64,000 nucleotides of DNA from Chelonoidis abingdonii (Eukaryota > Chordata > Testudines > Testudinidae). The position numbers and the translations under genes are program-made. Location of the stretch: the NCBI RefSeq assembly GCF_003597395.2, contig NC_133776.1, forward strand, positions 37,917,609 to 37,981,608. Direction: 5' to 3'. The notes beneath the pieces were generated by a model that was given only the letters and a program-made list of their open reading frames with translations, ran no database searches and was not told the origin of the DNA. This document shows positions 11,620 to 24,082 of this stretch, piece after piece; the stretch's first letter is position 1; each line of letters begins with the position of its first letter.

Positions 11620-13640
11620 CTGATGGAGTCAGCATTGACCCCGACTCCAGTGCACTGCTCTGAGTCAGTACTGAACACTGTGGCTTTGGTGCGTGGCGAC
11701 TGTTCGTTGCCTTCCATCAGCCTGCACCACTTCCCGTCTGGGGGACGCTCTAAAAAGACTAAGAGGTCTTCTCCACCGAGACACCAGAGCAAGACCGGGG
11801 GAGAGACTAGACCCATGTTGGGCAGCTCTCGATCCCCGTCGGACTCAGCTTTAGCGGAGTAGGCTGGCCCACTCTGTACCGACTTCCCCGGACATCCGGG
11901 TGCCCTCCACACCAGAGGCTCTGCAAGCAGTCTGGACTGTTATGTGTCTGCCGGTACCAGGGGCATCACCACTGTTGGCTCCTCAGTCCAGAGGCAATTC
12001 ACCGCTTGGATCTCTGCAGTTGCTGCCTAGTCAGGACTGTTCTCAGTCTAGGGAATGTTTCTGACGCCATTTGCCACTCAGCATCCACCCCGTGCGCAGT
12101 CTGTGCCAGTCCCCATCAATCCCCACCAGGTTGTCTGGCTGGGTACCAACTGGCAGGGGTTCTAGGCACGGCTCCGCCTCGAGGGACTGTAGACCTCATG
12201 AGGAGAGCGTGCCCTGTCGAGACTGGGACAGACTGCTCCAGAGGTCCTCGTCTTGGAGATTCTACTGTAGCCTGTCATGGTACGGGCAACGACGCCATTC
12301 CCATTCTTTGTCTTGCTCCAGGACCTCGCAGTCCCAGGCATCAATCACCAGCACCTCACCATTGCGGATCCACCTGTCAGATTTGATAACAGAGCAGCTG
12401 CTACCAGGGCTACTCCCACTCCTCCATGCCGGGATCATGGTCTCGTGGTTGGCACCATTCCTAACGCAACTGCTTCTCTCGGTCCTGGGACAGCAGCAGG
12501 TCATAAGCCAGCCCGGCCTCACTTCGTAGTCGTCAGTTAATGGGACAGGCTAGTCAGGCTGAACAGCCTGCTCTGTCGGTGCCACAGCAGGTGCAGTGGC
12601 ACCAGGCTCCTTGGCTGGCACCATGGTATTAAAGGGGTCCCATGGCCCCCAACGCAGCCCCCGGTGGTGGCTCGTTTGGTGGCCAGAGCCTCAAAGAGAC
12701 AGTCGGTCTCCCTTTATCAGCCTCCCAGGAAGGAGTCGGTGGGGCATTCATCTCCGGTTCCACACCTGGAGGGTGACCAAGTGATGGGACTGTTGGCACT
12801 GGTGGGTACGCAGAGTACCGCACCCCTATCCTTGTCCTCCCCTGATGAAGCGATTACGGCCCTTCCTCCTCCTGTTCCACAGAAGGACTCTAGGGCCCCC
12901 CAGGAACTGTTGAAAAGGGTGGCATCAAGCCTCAACCTTCAAGCGGAGGAGGTGGAGGAACCCTTGGCCTCCCTCTTCAACATCCTCTCGGCCTCAGCAC
13001 CAGGCAGAATGGCCCTCTCATTCTCTGAAGGAGTGGCAAAGATTTCGAATGCCTTATGGCAAACTCGGGCTTCCTTTCCCCCTATCTCTAAGAGGGCAGA
13101 AAGGAAGTATTTTGTGCCTACCAAGAGGCATGAATACCTGTATACCCACCCTGCCTCCAATTGTTTAGTGGTCGAATCGGTCAACCACGGGAAGGCAGGG
13201 CCCTACTCTAAAAAATAAAGACTCAAGCAGGCTGGACTTATTTGGGAGAGAGGTTTTATATGTTCTCAAGTTTCCAGTTAAGGGTGGTGAACCACCAAGC
13301 CCTCCTGAGGAGGTAAGAGTTCAGTCTGGGGGGGTCTCTTTGCCCAAATTTGAGGGCTCCCTTCAAGAGCATGACAAGGAGGAGTTCAAGGCTCTGGTAT
13401 GGAGGAGGGTACAGCAGCTGACAGGGCAGTCCTTCAGGCGGTGTCAGATGCTGCGGATACGGCTGCAAGATGTATGGCCTCCACAGCCTCCATGAGGAGT
13501 GGATCATGGCTCCTGTTGTCTGGGCTGTCCATTTGAGGTGCAGAACTCCTTGCAGGACCTTCTGTTTGATGGCAAGGCCCTGTTTGCAGAACAGATGGAC
13601 AAGAAAGTACACAGCCTGAAAGATTCCCGCACAATGCTTA
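11620..13640 (+). pseudogene. DIRS gag-like region, broken
   Basis: Several overlapping open stretches in different frames cover this region, including one at 12664-13218 of 184 codons with a segment LLKRVASSLNLQAEEVEEPL that resembles the coiled capsid-like part of DIRS ORF1. Upstream parts are rich in Ser, Pro and Arg. Frame changes and stops show that it no longer encodes one protein. It precedes the reverse-transcriptase region as expected for DIRS. I do not see a zinc knuckle. Confidence 0.6.
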
Positions 13641-13899
13641 AGACCCTTGGCCTCTATGTCCTGGCTCTAAATATAAGCCCCCTTATAAAAAGTTGCAGGA
13701 CTATAAGAAACACCCACAGAGGCAGTCCTGGTCTGCCCCCCAATCTGGGCCTTCCAAGGGCAAACCAGTGGGAAAACAGTTTTGACAGGAGGCCTGGGGG
13801 CAATTTACCAGTTCATAGCAGGAATCTACCCACCATAAAGCTTCCTTTCTCCAACTGGTTGTGTGCTTTTCTCCTTGAGCGATCGCAACTGACCTTGGA

Positions 13900-15400
13900 C
13901 TGATGGGTCCTCAACATCATCTCCCGGGGCTACACCCTCCAGTTTACCTCTGCCCCTATCCCTCCTGAGGGACCCCTCTCACAAGGCCCTGCTCAAGCAG
14001 ATGGGGTGGCTCCCTGGCCTAGGAGCAGTGGAAGTGGTGCCAATGGAGTTCAGACACAAAGGTTTCTACTTCCGCTATTTCCTTAGGCCAAAAGGGGGCT
14101 CAGGTCCATCCTGGACCTGTGAGAATTGAACCAGTACATGTTAAAGCCCAAGTTTCATACTGTCTGTGGCATCCATCACCCCCTCCCTGAATCCTGGGGA
14201 CTGGTACACCACCCTCGATCTGCAGGATCTGTACTTCCACATTCATTTATTTAAGGGGCACAGACATTTCCTGTTTCATGGTTGGGCAGGAACGCTACCA
14301 ATTTACAGTCGTCCTGTTTGGCCTGTCCACTGCTGTCAGGGTATTCGCAAAGTGCATGTCTGTGGTGGCAGCCTATCTCAGATGTCATGGGGTTCAGATC
14401 TTCCCGTCTCGATGACTGACTGGTCAAGGACAGCTCTAGATCGCAGGTGCGGGATCACGTGGTGCTCCTGTTCATGTGCGTCACTCTGGGCATGTTAGTA
14501 AATGACACTGAGCCTGTGTTAGTCCCAGTGCACTGCATAGAGTTGATTGGGGCAGTCCTGGATGCAACATCAGCCAGGGTCTCCCTTCCACTGGACAGAT
14601 TCAAGACCCTAAAAAGGGCTCTTCAACACAGTCACAAGGTTCTCCGTGACCACAGCCAGAGCGTGCCTCCAGCTCCTGGGTCACATATTGGTGTGCACAT
14701 ATGTGGTTCTCTGTGCCAGACTCAGGATGAGGCCCCTACAGCTCAGGTTGGCCTTGATCTTCTCCCAGGCCAGAGAGAGACTGTGCCTGAACCGGTGATC
14801 ACATCCGTACAATGTTGATCCTCCCTGGGCAACATGCTCCATGGGGTCCTGTTGAGGGGCAGGGCCCCATCAGTGGAGCTGGTGTCCGACGTGTTGGACC
14901 TGGGATGGAGAGCCCATGTCGGGAACGTTCAGACTCAAGGTCTGTGGTCTGCACAGGACCTTGCCCTGCATATAAAAGTCAAGGAGCTTAGGGCGGTCTG
15001 TCTGGCATGTGTGGCCTTCTGCTCAGCTGGAAAGCAGAATGGTCGGGTTTCTCACAGTCAACACGGCCTCAATGTTTTACATCATCAGGCAAGGCAGAGC
15101 TTGCTCCTCTGCCAGGAAGCCCTCAGGATGTGGGACTTCTGTATAGCCCACAATATTTACCTACAAGCCCACCATGTATCAGGTGCCCAGAACTCATGGG
15201 TAGATCATCTGAGCCGAGACGTCCCCTCTCAGCACAAGTGGTCACTACACCCAGAGTTGGTGCACAGGATTTTTTCAAAGGTGGGGTACTCCCCAGGTGG
15301 ACCTGTTTGTAACACTGCAGAACAGCCGGTTCTGCTCTGGGGGTTCGGCACAGGTGCCATCTCCAATGCCTTCCTCTTATCCTGGTCAGGCCAGCTTCTC
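13900..15400 (+). pseudogene. DIRS reverse transcriptase and RNase H, broken
   Basis: In the 14166-14290 stretch the frame reads PGDWYTTLDLQDLYFHIHLF, the conserved reverse-transcriptase motif (W-x-T-x-LDLxD-x-YFHI). A shifted remnant of the Y-LDD catalytic box is near 14400-14425. From about 14834 an open frame of 271 codons contains DVLDLGWRAHVGNVQTQGLW and SAQDLALHIKVKELRAV, typical of the RNase H of DIRS elements, and later AHHVSGAQNSWVDHLSRD. At least two frame changes separate these parts. The protein would have copied element RNA into DNA; this copy cannot. Confidence 0.8.
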
Positions 15401-15649
15401 TGTTTTCCCCCCAATCCCACTGATTGGCAAGGTCTTGGAGAAGATAAAAACAGACAGGGCCTGGGTCCTCCTGATTGCCCTGGCATGGTCCTGGCAACAT
15501 TGGCACAGGACTCTCACGAGCCTGGCGGTCACCCTGCTGTGGCCATTACCATCCCACCCAGACCTACTCTTCCAGGACCAGGGCTGCCTCTTCCACCCCA
15601 ACTTAGCGGCACACCACCTCCTGGCGTGGCTGCTCAATGGTTAGGCTAG

Positions 15650-16735
15650 GAGGAAAGGATGTGCGCTGAATGGGTTCAGTGTGTCCTGGAAAGCAGAACG
15701 CCTTCCACACGTCGGGTCTACCTGACAAAGTGGTTTTGATTTTCCTGGTGGGTAGTTGATTGGGGCGTGTCGCCCATGGCTGCTCCAATCCAGCTCATTT
15801 TAGACTACCTCTTTCACTTTAGAGCCCAGGGCCTAGCGCCCTCATCTGTCAAGGTGCACTTGGCAGCCATATTAGCCTTCCACCCGCCACTGCACGGCCG
15901 CATGGTATTCTCCCATGCTGTGACTGGTCGATTTCTCAAGGGATTGGTTCATCTTTTCCCGTATGTTAGGCCCCCAGTCCCGCAGTGGGACCTGGATGTG
16001 GTGCTGGCCCGATTGACAGGTCCCCTGCTTGAGCCGCTAGCCACATGCTCCTGGTTGCACCTGTCATGGAAGGTAGCCTTCCTAGTGGCAATCACATCAG
16101 CTAGATGGGTCTTGGAGCAGGGCCCTCACCTTTGAGCCACGTACACAGTGTTCCACAAACATAAGTTCCAACTCCAACTGCATCCTTCATTCCTCCCTAA
16201 GGTGGTCTCCACCTACCACGTGGGTCAGGATATCTTCCTGCAAGTGCTCTGTTCCAAGCCCCATGCGTCCAGTGAAGAGCGCCGCCTCCACTTGCTGGAT
16301 GTGCAATGGGGCACTGGCTTTTTAACTGGAACGTACTAAGCCATTCAGGAAGTCCTTGCAGCTGTTCATCGCCTCAGCCCAACGCATGAGAGGTCAGCCG
16401 ATCTCCACTCAGCAGCTCTCCAACTAGATCACCTCGTGTATTTGTACCTTTTATGACCTGGCAGGAGTCCCTCCGCTGTTTGATTGTGAGGGCACACTTG
16501 ACTAGGGCGCAAACCTGGTCGGATGCCTTTTTAGCCCTGTTCCTAATCAGGACATTTGTAGGGCTTCCACATGGTCTTTGGGTCACATGTTCACCTTGTA
16601 TTATGCAATCATCTCCCAAACCAAGGAGGACACTGGGTTCAGCAGGGCTGTACTCCGTCCCGAGAGCCTGTGAACTGCTACCCACCTCCAACAGATCTAG
16701 CTTGGAGTCACCTATTGTGGAATGCACATGAGCAA
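15650..16735 (+). pseudogene. DIRS tyrosine recombinase, broken
   Basis: The 15767-16135 frame reads PIQLILDYLFHFRAQGLAPS and SVKVHLAAILAFHPPLHGRM, the core-binding region of DIRS recombinases, then a helical stretch ending LVAITSARWVLE that resembles the catalytic-domain start. The next segments (16148-16339 and 16453-16731) continue in other frames. The catalytic R-H-R-Y set cannot be assembled in one frame. The gene stood last before the internal complementary region. Confidence 0.75.
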
Positions 16736-16812
16736 TCACGTGAAGAAGAAAAGACTGTTGCCTGTTCTGTAACTTCCTGTTCTTCGAGATGTGTTGCTCA
16801 TGTCCATTCCAC
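16716..16812. repeat. DIRS internal complementary region
   Basis: TGTGGAATGCACATGAGCAA at 16716-16735 pairs with its near-perfect reverse complement ending TGTCCATTCCACA at 16812. Both halves repeat the outer edges of the terminal repeats, which is the organisation used by DIRS elements to restore their ends through a circular intermediate. Confidence 0.75.
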
Positions 16813-16845
16813 ATCCCGCCTTCCTTCCCCTCTCTGAGTTGTCTG

Positions 16846-17013
16846 GCAAGAAGGAACTGAGGGTCAGGGGAGTGCGCAGCTCCCCTTATATCGTGCTGTA
16901 GAGGCACCACTCCAGGGGTCGCTGGGGGAGCCTGGTACTGGTAGGGGAAAAACTTCCAGCACCAGTGTATGTGGCGAGTATGCACACCTATTGTGGAATG
17001 GGCATGAGCAACA
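16846..17013 (-). repeat. DIRS right inverted terminal repeat
   Basis: Starts GCAAGAAGGAACTGAGG and ends GGCATGAGCAACAC. It is the inverted partner of 11131-11307, with scattered substitutions. The next ~25 bases (ACGGAAAAGGTAACTGTC) match the end of the partial DIRS copy at the start of the window. Confidence 0.85.
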
Positions 17014-18628
17014 CTGCTTACGGAAAAGGTAACTGTCTGTCTTTTTTGTGGAAAAAGACACATTTTGGGGGGGTCAGGGAGGCGGGGTTGTAGGAAGCTG
17101 TTTTCCACTCAGCTCTAGTTAAAGCCTCACTAAGAAATCTGACAAACTAATATTAAGGAATCGGCAATTACAACTTTTTAATTTAGAACATAAGCTTTGT
17201 CAAACAGGATTTGGGCAGGAGCTATGGGTGAGAATGAAGAGTGTGAATGCTGTATGGTAAATAGGCTTTGAATTAAGGTGAGACCAAAAAAGCGTTCATG
17301 TCTCCAGAAATGAAAAACACCAACTTTACTTTGTGTCCTAACTCAGCCTGCTTCTCCCCTTAAATAACTACTTTACCCTTCCCTTCCAACACTGCAAAAT
17401 AAATAAATAAAATAAACCAACAGAAAACCCTTGTCTTGGCATGGGATGAAGTATTTGAATCATCGGGTCCACTGGAAGGCTTCCTTTGAAAATCAGAAGA
17501 TGGGTCAAAACTGGATTTTCAGCAAAAACATTTTCATCTTTAGTTGTGGAGTCTGTGACCTTTTTGTTCATAATTTAGTGGCATGTCACTTATTGAATCT
17601 CTGACTGGGAGCAGTGAACACTTTTCCAAGTAAAAGCTGCAGCACAGAGCTAAACAAAGACAGTGTCAGTGAAATCTACCCAGCCGCCTACAAATTCTAG
17701 GATCTGCAGTCAAAATATTTAGTATCTAGGACTCCTTTTGTGAATTCCACAATTCTTGATGCTCCCTATTGTAGAATTGTTTCAGTACTAACACAAGGCT
17801 GAAAAGTTGATTGAAATGCATAACAAAGGTGATAATAAGCAAAATGAGTCTGAACAAGATATTTTCTGATTTTCTCCAAAACCTTAGTTTAAAAGAGGGA
17901 TAAACAGAAGGTCTGGGAGAAGGGAGAGAAATAGTATCAAAAAAGTTAATGGCAGGATTGGCCACTGCTCCAAGACCCATCTAGCAGACTCAGGGGTGTT
18001 TTTGTGATAAACCCCTGTCAGCAACAATATTGTTCCCACAAATACAGCCTTTTGAGTTCGGTGAGTTATTTCATATAAAATATCCGAATGGCCACTGATA
18101 GAGTGATGCTATAGCACAGGACTGTGCTTGTGCTTTGTGCTTGTTTTTCTCATAAATTATTATTGCACCATAGTCTCTACTGGCTGCTTCCCCAGTTCTT
18201 TAAGGCTTTTTGCATATTCACCCAAGACCTTCTGGAAATTGGAATTTTGATGCCTTAATTAATGTGTCTCTACTTCCATCTTCAATTTACTTAAAGGAAT
18301 GTTGTTGAGGTGGCTTGGCCCGAATTACACTTTTTCTTCTACTGCCTCTATTTGTTCCATAACCCATATAATTTTCTATCTCTACCCCACAAAAGATCCA
18401 AAGGATTCTGTGCCGTTTTCTTTTCTTCGAGGAGAACTACACTGGCTGTAGCCCTGTAGATGTCTGCAATCCCACAATAACTATCCCTGAGGAGGTAGAA
18501 AAATATTTCTGCCTCAGTATTCAAAACAGAGATTGGCAACAGTGTGACCATATGGAAGCGAACTTGCGCTTTTAATTACAATCTACCTCTTACTGGCATC
18601 CTTTTGGAAGGAAACTATTTTCCCTAGA
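17014..18628. other. Intergenic, no recognised element
   Basis: AT-rich sequence after the DIRS element. No exon-like segment or clear repeat edge was seen on either strand; antisense was searched specifically for MRPL44. Confidence 0.4.
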
Positions 18629-18835
18629 GAGGTAGTGTGTTGTACTGGATTGATCACTGGCCTAGGACTCAGGAAATGTGGCTTCTATTCCCAGTGCTGC
18701 TGCTGGGTGACCTTGTGCAAAACATTTCACCTCCATTTCCCTAGCTCTAACATGCAGATGATGATGCAGAGTTCCTTTTATGAAGCACTTTCATATCTAC
18801 TGATGAAAAGTGCTTTATAAGAGCTAGGTATTAAA
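18629..18835 (+). repeat. MIR SINE
   Basis: The segment contains the MIR layout: GAGAGGTAGTGTG head, GGACTCAGGAAATGTGGCTT, the core CTGCTGCTGGGTGACCTTGT and the CATTTCACCTCCATTTCCCT stretch, then GTGCTTTATAAGAGCTAGGT. Old and diverged. Confidence 0.7.
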
Positions 18836-19352
18836 ATGTGGATGGTTCACTGGGAAGGGAATGAATATGGGCAAATAATTTTATCTGCATTTTTGGGGTG
18901 AGCCTCTGAGGAACAGGAAGAAGAAAAGAAACAGAGGGAGAGAACCATTAGTGACTATTTCCTACAAGAAGGGGTACAATCAAGAAACTCTGGCTATGAA
19001 AGTGCATCCTCTTTATAAAGCAATTAAAGGTGGTGAGGCTGGGTGGATACATAGGATTTCTCATAGTTAAATGTGTTTACTAGAAATGAACTTTTTTTTT
19101 TTTCTGAAAAGGAAATTTCATTCATCTGGTGGATCATGTAAGGTTTTCATAATTTCAGAGGTTTAAAATATTTTGTCTTTCATGTTTTCTTAAATCTTAT
19201 TACATTTTTGAAATGTTCTTGAGGCCTTGCATGCTGCATACACCATCAACCTGGCCCCCTTAAGCCTAGTTCTATTTTTATTTCTTAAATCTTGGCCATT
19301 AACAGAAAAAAAGCAAAATTCTCAACCATGTAAACCTGATTTAGCTCTATTG

Positions 19353-19662
19353 CAGAGGTAGGCAACCTATGGCATGCTTGCTGCCTTTGGCACATGAACT
19401 GATTTTCAGTGGCACTCATACTGCCTGGGTCCTGGCCACAGGTCCGGGAGGCTCTGCATTTTAATTTAATTTTAAATGAAGCTTCTTAAACATTTTAAAA
19501 ACTTTTTATTTACTTTACATACAATAGTTTAGTTATATATTCTAGACTTATAGAAAGAGACCTTCTAAAAACGTTAAAATGTATTACTGGCACGTGGAAC
19601 CTTAAATTAGAGTGAATAAATGAAGACTCGGCACACCACTTCTGAATGGTTGCTGACCCCTG
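19353..19662 (+). mobile_element. hAT-type MITE with perfect 8-bp target duplication
   Basis: The 310-bp element runs from CAGAGGTAGGCAACCTATGG to GGTTGCTGACCCCTG. CTCTATTG is duplicated exactly at 19345-19352 and 19663-19670. The interior is the AT-rich block shared with 109-343 and 44412-44716. No coding capacity. Confidence 0.9.
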
Positions 19663-20014
19663 CTCTATTGATTTCAATGAAGCTCTGCCGATTTCCATGT
19701 GCTGAGGATCTGGGCCAGAGAGTTCAACCATGGCAACCAATTTCAGAAAGTTACTTCTCTTAAAATGCTGTTTGTCACCTGGCAATATAGTATTGTAGTA
19801 GCCCAAGGCTGATAAAGGTTAAGAAGAAATTCATATCCACATCTAGGACCAAAGCTGCAACCTGTACTAAGGAGTGGGTACAGAATAACTATTTTCCCAT
19901 CTTATCACATGTTTAAAAATGGAAAGCGCTTTAGCTGTAAGCTTGTAATCAAAAAATGTCTTATAATGCAGGTTCTAAGTTTAGGCCTCTAATTTGAAGT
20001 ATGGCTAATTTATG

Positions 20015-20260
20015 GTTTGAGGCAGTGGCTGCAGCTTATCTGGTGCTGATTATTTGCATTATCATAGTGATAGGAATCCTATTACTCCAGGTGCTATACA
20101 AACATAGTCCAAGACAGTCTCTGCTCTGAAGAGCTTACAGTCTAAATAGACACACCTAGGCAGAGACAAGAGGCACAGACAGGTGAAATCACTCAGGTCA
20201 CACAGCAGATCAGAGACAAACTGGTAGAATCAGCTGTCAGTCCCAGTGCAGTGCGCTATC
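20015..20260. repeat. Ancient L2/L3-like repeat fragment
   Basis: The words CTGCTCTGAAGAGCTTACAG and AGGTCACACAGCAGATCAGA are characteristic of the 3' parts of very old vertebrate LINE-derived repeats. Similar wording occurs near 38905-39040 and 43060-43120. The exact family is not certain. Confidence 0.5.
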
Positions 20261-22455
20261 TACCGGTGACATTATGGAGATGATCAGACCAGACTGCGTG
20301 TACGTGACACCACCACTTCTGGACTATACCCCTGAATTGGTATGTTCGCTGATTATGCTTCTCTGTGCACTGTGCATATTAGTTTATGGGCTGAGTGAGG
20401 TGTTTTTAGCTTCTGGAGTAATAAAAGTACCTCAGTGTTTTGTTCATGCCAAACCCATGTGCCCTTGCTACATTCAGATCCCTCTGGAAATCTCATTGGT
20501 GCCATTTAAGCTCCTTAGTGAAAGAGAGACTGGGAATCCTCCCACATACTTTTTTTTTCACCTGCCAGGACTTCAGGACCTTCCAGACCTTTCATTTCCA
20601 TTCCTATTTCTCAGTGACCCTGAAATGCAGAGTCACCAAATCCAAGTGTACTAGCTCCCAAAGGAATGTTTATGCAGTAGGATGAGACATCAGATTTTTT
20701 TATGAAGCACTTACCACATTTTGGGGTACATCAAAAGCAAATAATAATGAGCCAGATTATTTCCTGTGCCAAGATCCACTTGGTTCTAGAGAGAGGAGGT
20801 AACCACTAAGGAGCTGGGTTTGGTACCTTGATTTACAAGCCATATTTGCTTCAGCACTGATATAATTTGCACCAGCTGGCTAAGACCCCTAATGTACCAT
20901 GCAGTAGTTGAGGGTTGCTGAAATGCACCTCTGCTCTGTACCTGACATGCTCCACTATCATTATGCCACCTGATCTCCCCTTGTTCCAGGGGAATTCTTA
21001 GCTGGGAAGTTAGTTTGTGGCATCTGAGAAACACAAAGATCACCAGAATGAGGAGAAAGACGTTGTCTTAACATGCTAACCTATTTACTTATCTTATTTA
21101 ACACAAAGATGGTTTTCAACCTCATAATTTATTTCCTTCCCTAATCCTATCTTCCAAAAGATGAGGCCTCCCTCAATGCGTTAATCACTCATGTCAGGCC
21201 AGGCCTCATTACAATGTCCCTGTTCCAACCCTGCCTGGCTGTAACTGTCAGGCATGATCCAATTCCTGTCAGCCAATCACTTGTAGAGGGCTTTAAAGTA
21301 ACAGAATTGCCTCCAGCCCCCGATTTCCACTCTTCCCATATATCTGCAGTGCTGCTGGTTTTGGCCTTCTCCTTTCAGTTATTAACTTGACAATTAATAG
21401 TCTACACACTTTGTCATCTTTGGTCCCTATCGCCATAGGATGGGATCATCCTTCTAGGGACTGAGCTCTGTTAAAACAGAACTTAATTATTGGCTTAACT
21501 TTAAACATGTGCTTAAGGGCTCTGCTGAATCAGGATCATAGTGCTTAGTTCCTTATAGACTTACCATAATCCCTAGCTGAGCAGCATCTTTCATAGCAAA
21601 GTGTCCACTCATGTCTAGCATACATAAGGAGCTAGGGAAGTTGGAGAATTTGCTCTGTGTTTTCAGTGACATTTCATTTTTTCTTTTTAAAAAGTGTTGT
21701 ACAGACAAAACTACACAGGATCTTTTCAGGGGGCAAGACGAAGATGCCACATTTATTATGATAATTTGATTTATGACTAATAACTAATATCTTAATCCTT
21801 ATAGACACACTTTATACCTAATACCTATACACCCATTCACACACGCACACCCCCATCAGATGTTCTGCAGCTGCTGCATAGTTACCAGTCCTGGACACAG
21901 CTTGAGTTCGTGGCTTGATTTTGCAGCTTGGGTTCGTAGCTTGTGGCGGTAACTGGCCAGGAAAGCCGGGCACAAGGACGAGTTGGGTCTCTGCTGGGTC
22001 TGCACCGATGTCCTTCCATGTTGGCAGCAGAATGTTACCCTCCAAAGTCTCCCATCTCACCCATCCTTTTTGTAGACTTTAGTTTGAATCCAGAGTCTAT
22101 AGGTCTTGCTGTGTCACGCTGCCTCTGGGTTTGGTGATTGATCACCTGTCAGTTGCAGGCGTGACTTTCAGCCTCGGACCTGGCTTTGATCTTCCTTCTG
22201 TTGTACCTTTTCTTTTTAGGGTGGACTCTTCTTACTTTGTTAGGGCTCTTGTCTGCATTTTCAGCCAGTGAGATTTGAACTTTATTTCATCAGGACAGGC
22301 TGGGGCTGGAGGTTGATTCCATCATTCATACATACCTCAGTCACACATCTAAACTAAACTAATAAGATTACAGCAGGGTTTGCAAAAATGAAGGTTGGAA
22401 AAGCTTTTACAAAATGGAGTGAGCGTTTTAAAATGGGGTTTGAATTACAATATGG
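20261..22455. other. Intergenic, unassigned
   Basis: No gene recognised. An open frame of 126 codons at 20274-20654 has no domain and starts within repeat-like DNA. The stretch 21720-22455 may be part of an LTR-type repeat (TTTATTATGATAATTTGATT followed by a GC-richer part), but I could not find matching ends. Confidence 0.35.
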
Positions 22456-22558
22456 CAAACAGTGAACAGAAGTTACAGTATAGACAAGTGTAGTGGATGA
22501 CAAACAGTAAACAGAAGTTACAATGTAGGCAAGTGTAATAAATGGTGAACAGAAGTTA
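22456..22558 (+). repeat. 45-bp tandem repeat, two units and a partial third
   Basis: Unit one (22456-22500) begins CAAACAGTGAACAGAAGTTA; unit two (22501-22545) begins CAAACAGTAAACAGAAGTTA; a third starts TGAACAGAAGTTA at 22546. Units differ by a few substitutions. Confidence 0.85.
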
Positions 22559-23159
22559 AATGAAATTGTTTTTAATTGTTCACTTTATTAATGTATCAGT
22601 TCTACAAAAGAAACTTTTTTTTATTTTTAAATCATTCTACAAGAACCAGGTTCAATGAGCCAATAATGTTGGTGAATTTCCTAGCCTTTGATGGCTTTGT
22701 CACATGTGGTAGTATTTAAACGTCCAATTCTGTATTTAATATTATCTTCTTTTATAACACCTCTTCAAGGGGATAATATAATTTGCCATCTGTAAAGTGT
22801 ATTGAGACATACCCTGTATAAGATTTGGTACTTACAATGAACAAGGCATGATTATAGTACCCTCTTGTGGCCAAAGTATGAACTTGCCTTTGTATTTAAC
22901 TACTGCAAAGAAAGCCCTTTACTTACAATTAAATGGTTGCATCCTATGGAGCCCTAACCACACATTAAAGCTGCTCTGCACTAACAATGAGTGCAGAAGG
23001 GAAAAAGATCTAAGAAAATTCAACCGCAATGATTTCTAGATTTCTCTTTGAGATTAGTACCATAAGGAATGAGACAGCACAAGGTCAAAAAAAAATAGTT
23101 ACAATTTTCCAAATCTTTGTTTTATTTTTTGCCAAAATCCCATTTTTGTTAGCATTGCA
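22559..23159. other. Intergenic, nothing recognised
   Basis: AT-rich sequence without recognisable exons or repeat boundaries. Confidence 0.4.
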
Positions 23160-23400
23160 ATGGCTATAATGGATCAGACTAGCGGTGCAGCTAGTCTAGT
23201 ATCCTGTCTCTGACAGAGTGGACAGTACCAGGCCAGTTGTCTCAGAGGAAGAAGCTCTGCAGCAGGCAGTTCTGGGGTCACCTGCCTCCAGGAAAAGTTT
23301 CCTTCTAACCCCTAATAGCTGGTAGCTGACTTTTACCCTGAAGGGTGATATCACTTTCAAACTTATCTGTTGTTGTCAAGGAGCCATAAGATCAGTGCTA
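23160..23400 (-). repeat. CR1-type 3' region fragment
   Basis: GGATCAGACTAGCGGTGCAG with TATCCTGTCTCTGACAGAGT and TTTCCTTCTAACCCCTAATA is the same module that opens the antisense CR1 copy at 39930, where it reads GGTCAGACCAAAGGTCTATC and CAGTGGCCAATGCCAGG. Confidence 0.55.
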
Positions 23401-24082
23401 TGCTCCTAGCTTTGGAGAACAGTCTTTAGGAGGAATCTCTTCAGGGAGCCAGTGAGGCCTCATTGTCTCCTTAAAATGAACCTTGGGGGCTCCAGCACTC
23501 CTGTTTCACACTGAGAGCTCTGTTCAGCAAGTCCCTCTGAGACAGGCTCCTGGTAGAGACTTGTCCATTCTTCAGGGATTAATGCACCTCACCACGCATT
23601 TGCGGCAAGACTCAAACAGTGTTGTCAAAACAGTAGTGCTTATTAGTCAATTGGAGTGCAGGATAGAAAATCCTTAGGTTGGCATGGAGAAAGGAAAGTT
23701 GGAGCATAGCCCAAGTTCTTTCTAGTCTGCCCAGAGCCCAGCCAAGCTCTCTCTGTTTGACCTCCTTCCTCAGATCCCAGATGAGAACCCAGCCTCCTTC
23801 CAGTAGCCAACTCTGATCCCCAAACCTCACACGTCTCTAGCTGGGGGATATTGCTCAGCTTCCTTTCTGAGAAGTGGGGAAATCTATATCCCTCTGGGTC
23901 ATTGGTCGCTCTCCTAGGCTAGTTTGATGCCGCCCTGTGCCAACCTGGGTGAATCCAGCCCTCTGCATTTTGTGCAATTACCATGTCAAAATAGATCGAT
24001 GTTTTACTGTCATTCTTTGCCTAGTATGTGTCATGTTTTAGTGAAATATCTACAGTGTGTGTGGGCGGGGGGGGGGGGGGGG

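Larger units (their letters stand above)
11131..17013 (+). mobile_element. DIRS-type tyrosine-recombinase retrotransposon, degraded
   Basis: The 5.9-kb element has long inverted terminal repeats (11131-11307 and 16846-17013), an internal complementary region (16716-16812), and in order a gag-like region, reverse transcriptase with RNase H, and a tyrosine recombinase. This order and the inverted ends define DIRS elements, which replicate through a circular DNA intermediate and integrate with a recombinase rather than an integrase, so no target duplication is expected. All reading frames are broken by frameshifts and stops, so it is a dead copy. G+C content is well above the flanking DNA. It lies in the SERPINE2-WDFY1 intergenic region. 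Confidence 0.85.

Noticed and set aside
12006..15649. Many open frames of 80-270 codons as possible host genes
   Set aside because: They are parts of the DIRS gag and reverse-transcriptase/RNase H regions in shifted frames.
18348..18551. Minus-strand frame considered as an MRPL44 exon
   Set aside because: No resemblance to MRPL44 motifs and no splice sites in register.
20274..20654. 126-codon open frame with hydrophobic N-terminus
   Set aside because: No recognised domain, overlaps the end of an old repeat and has no splice or promoter context.
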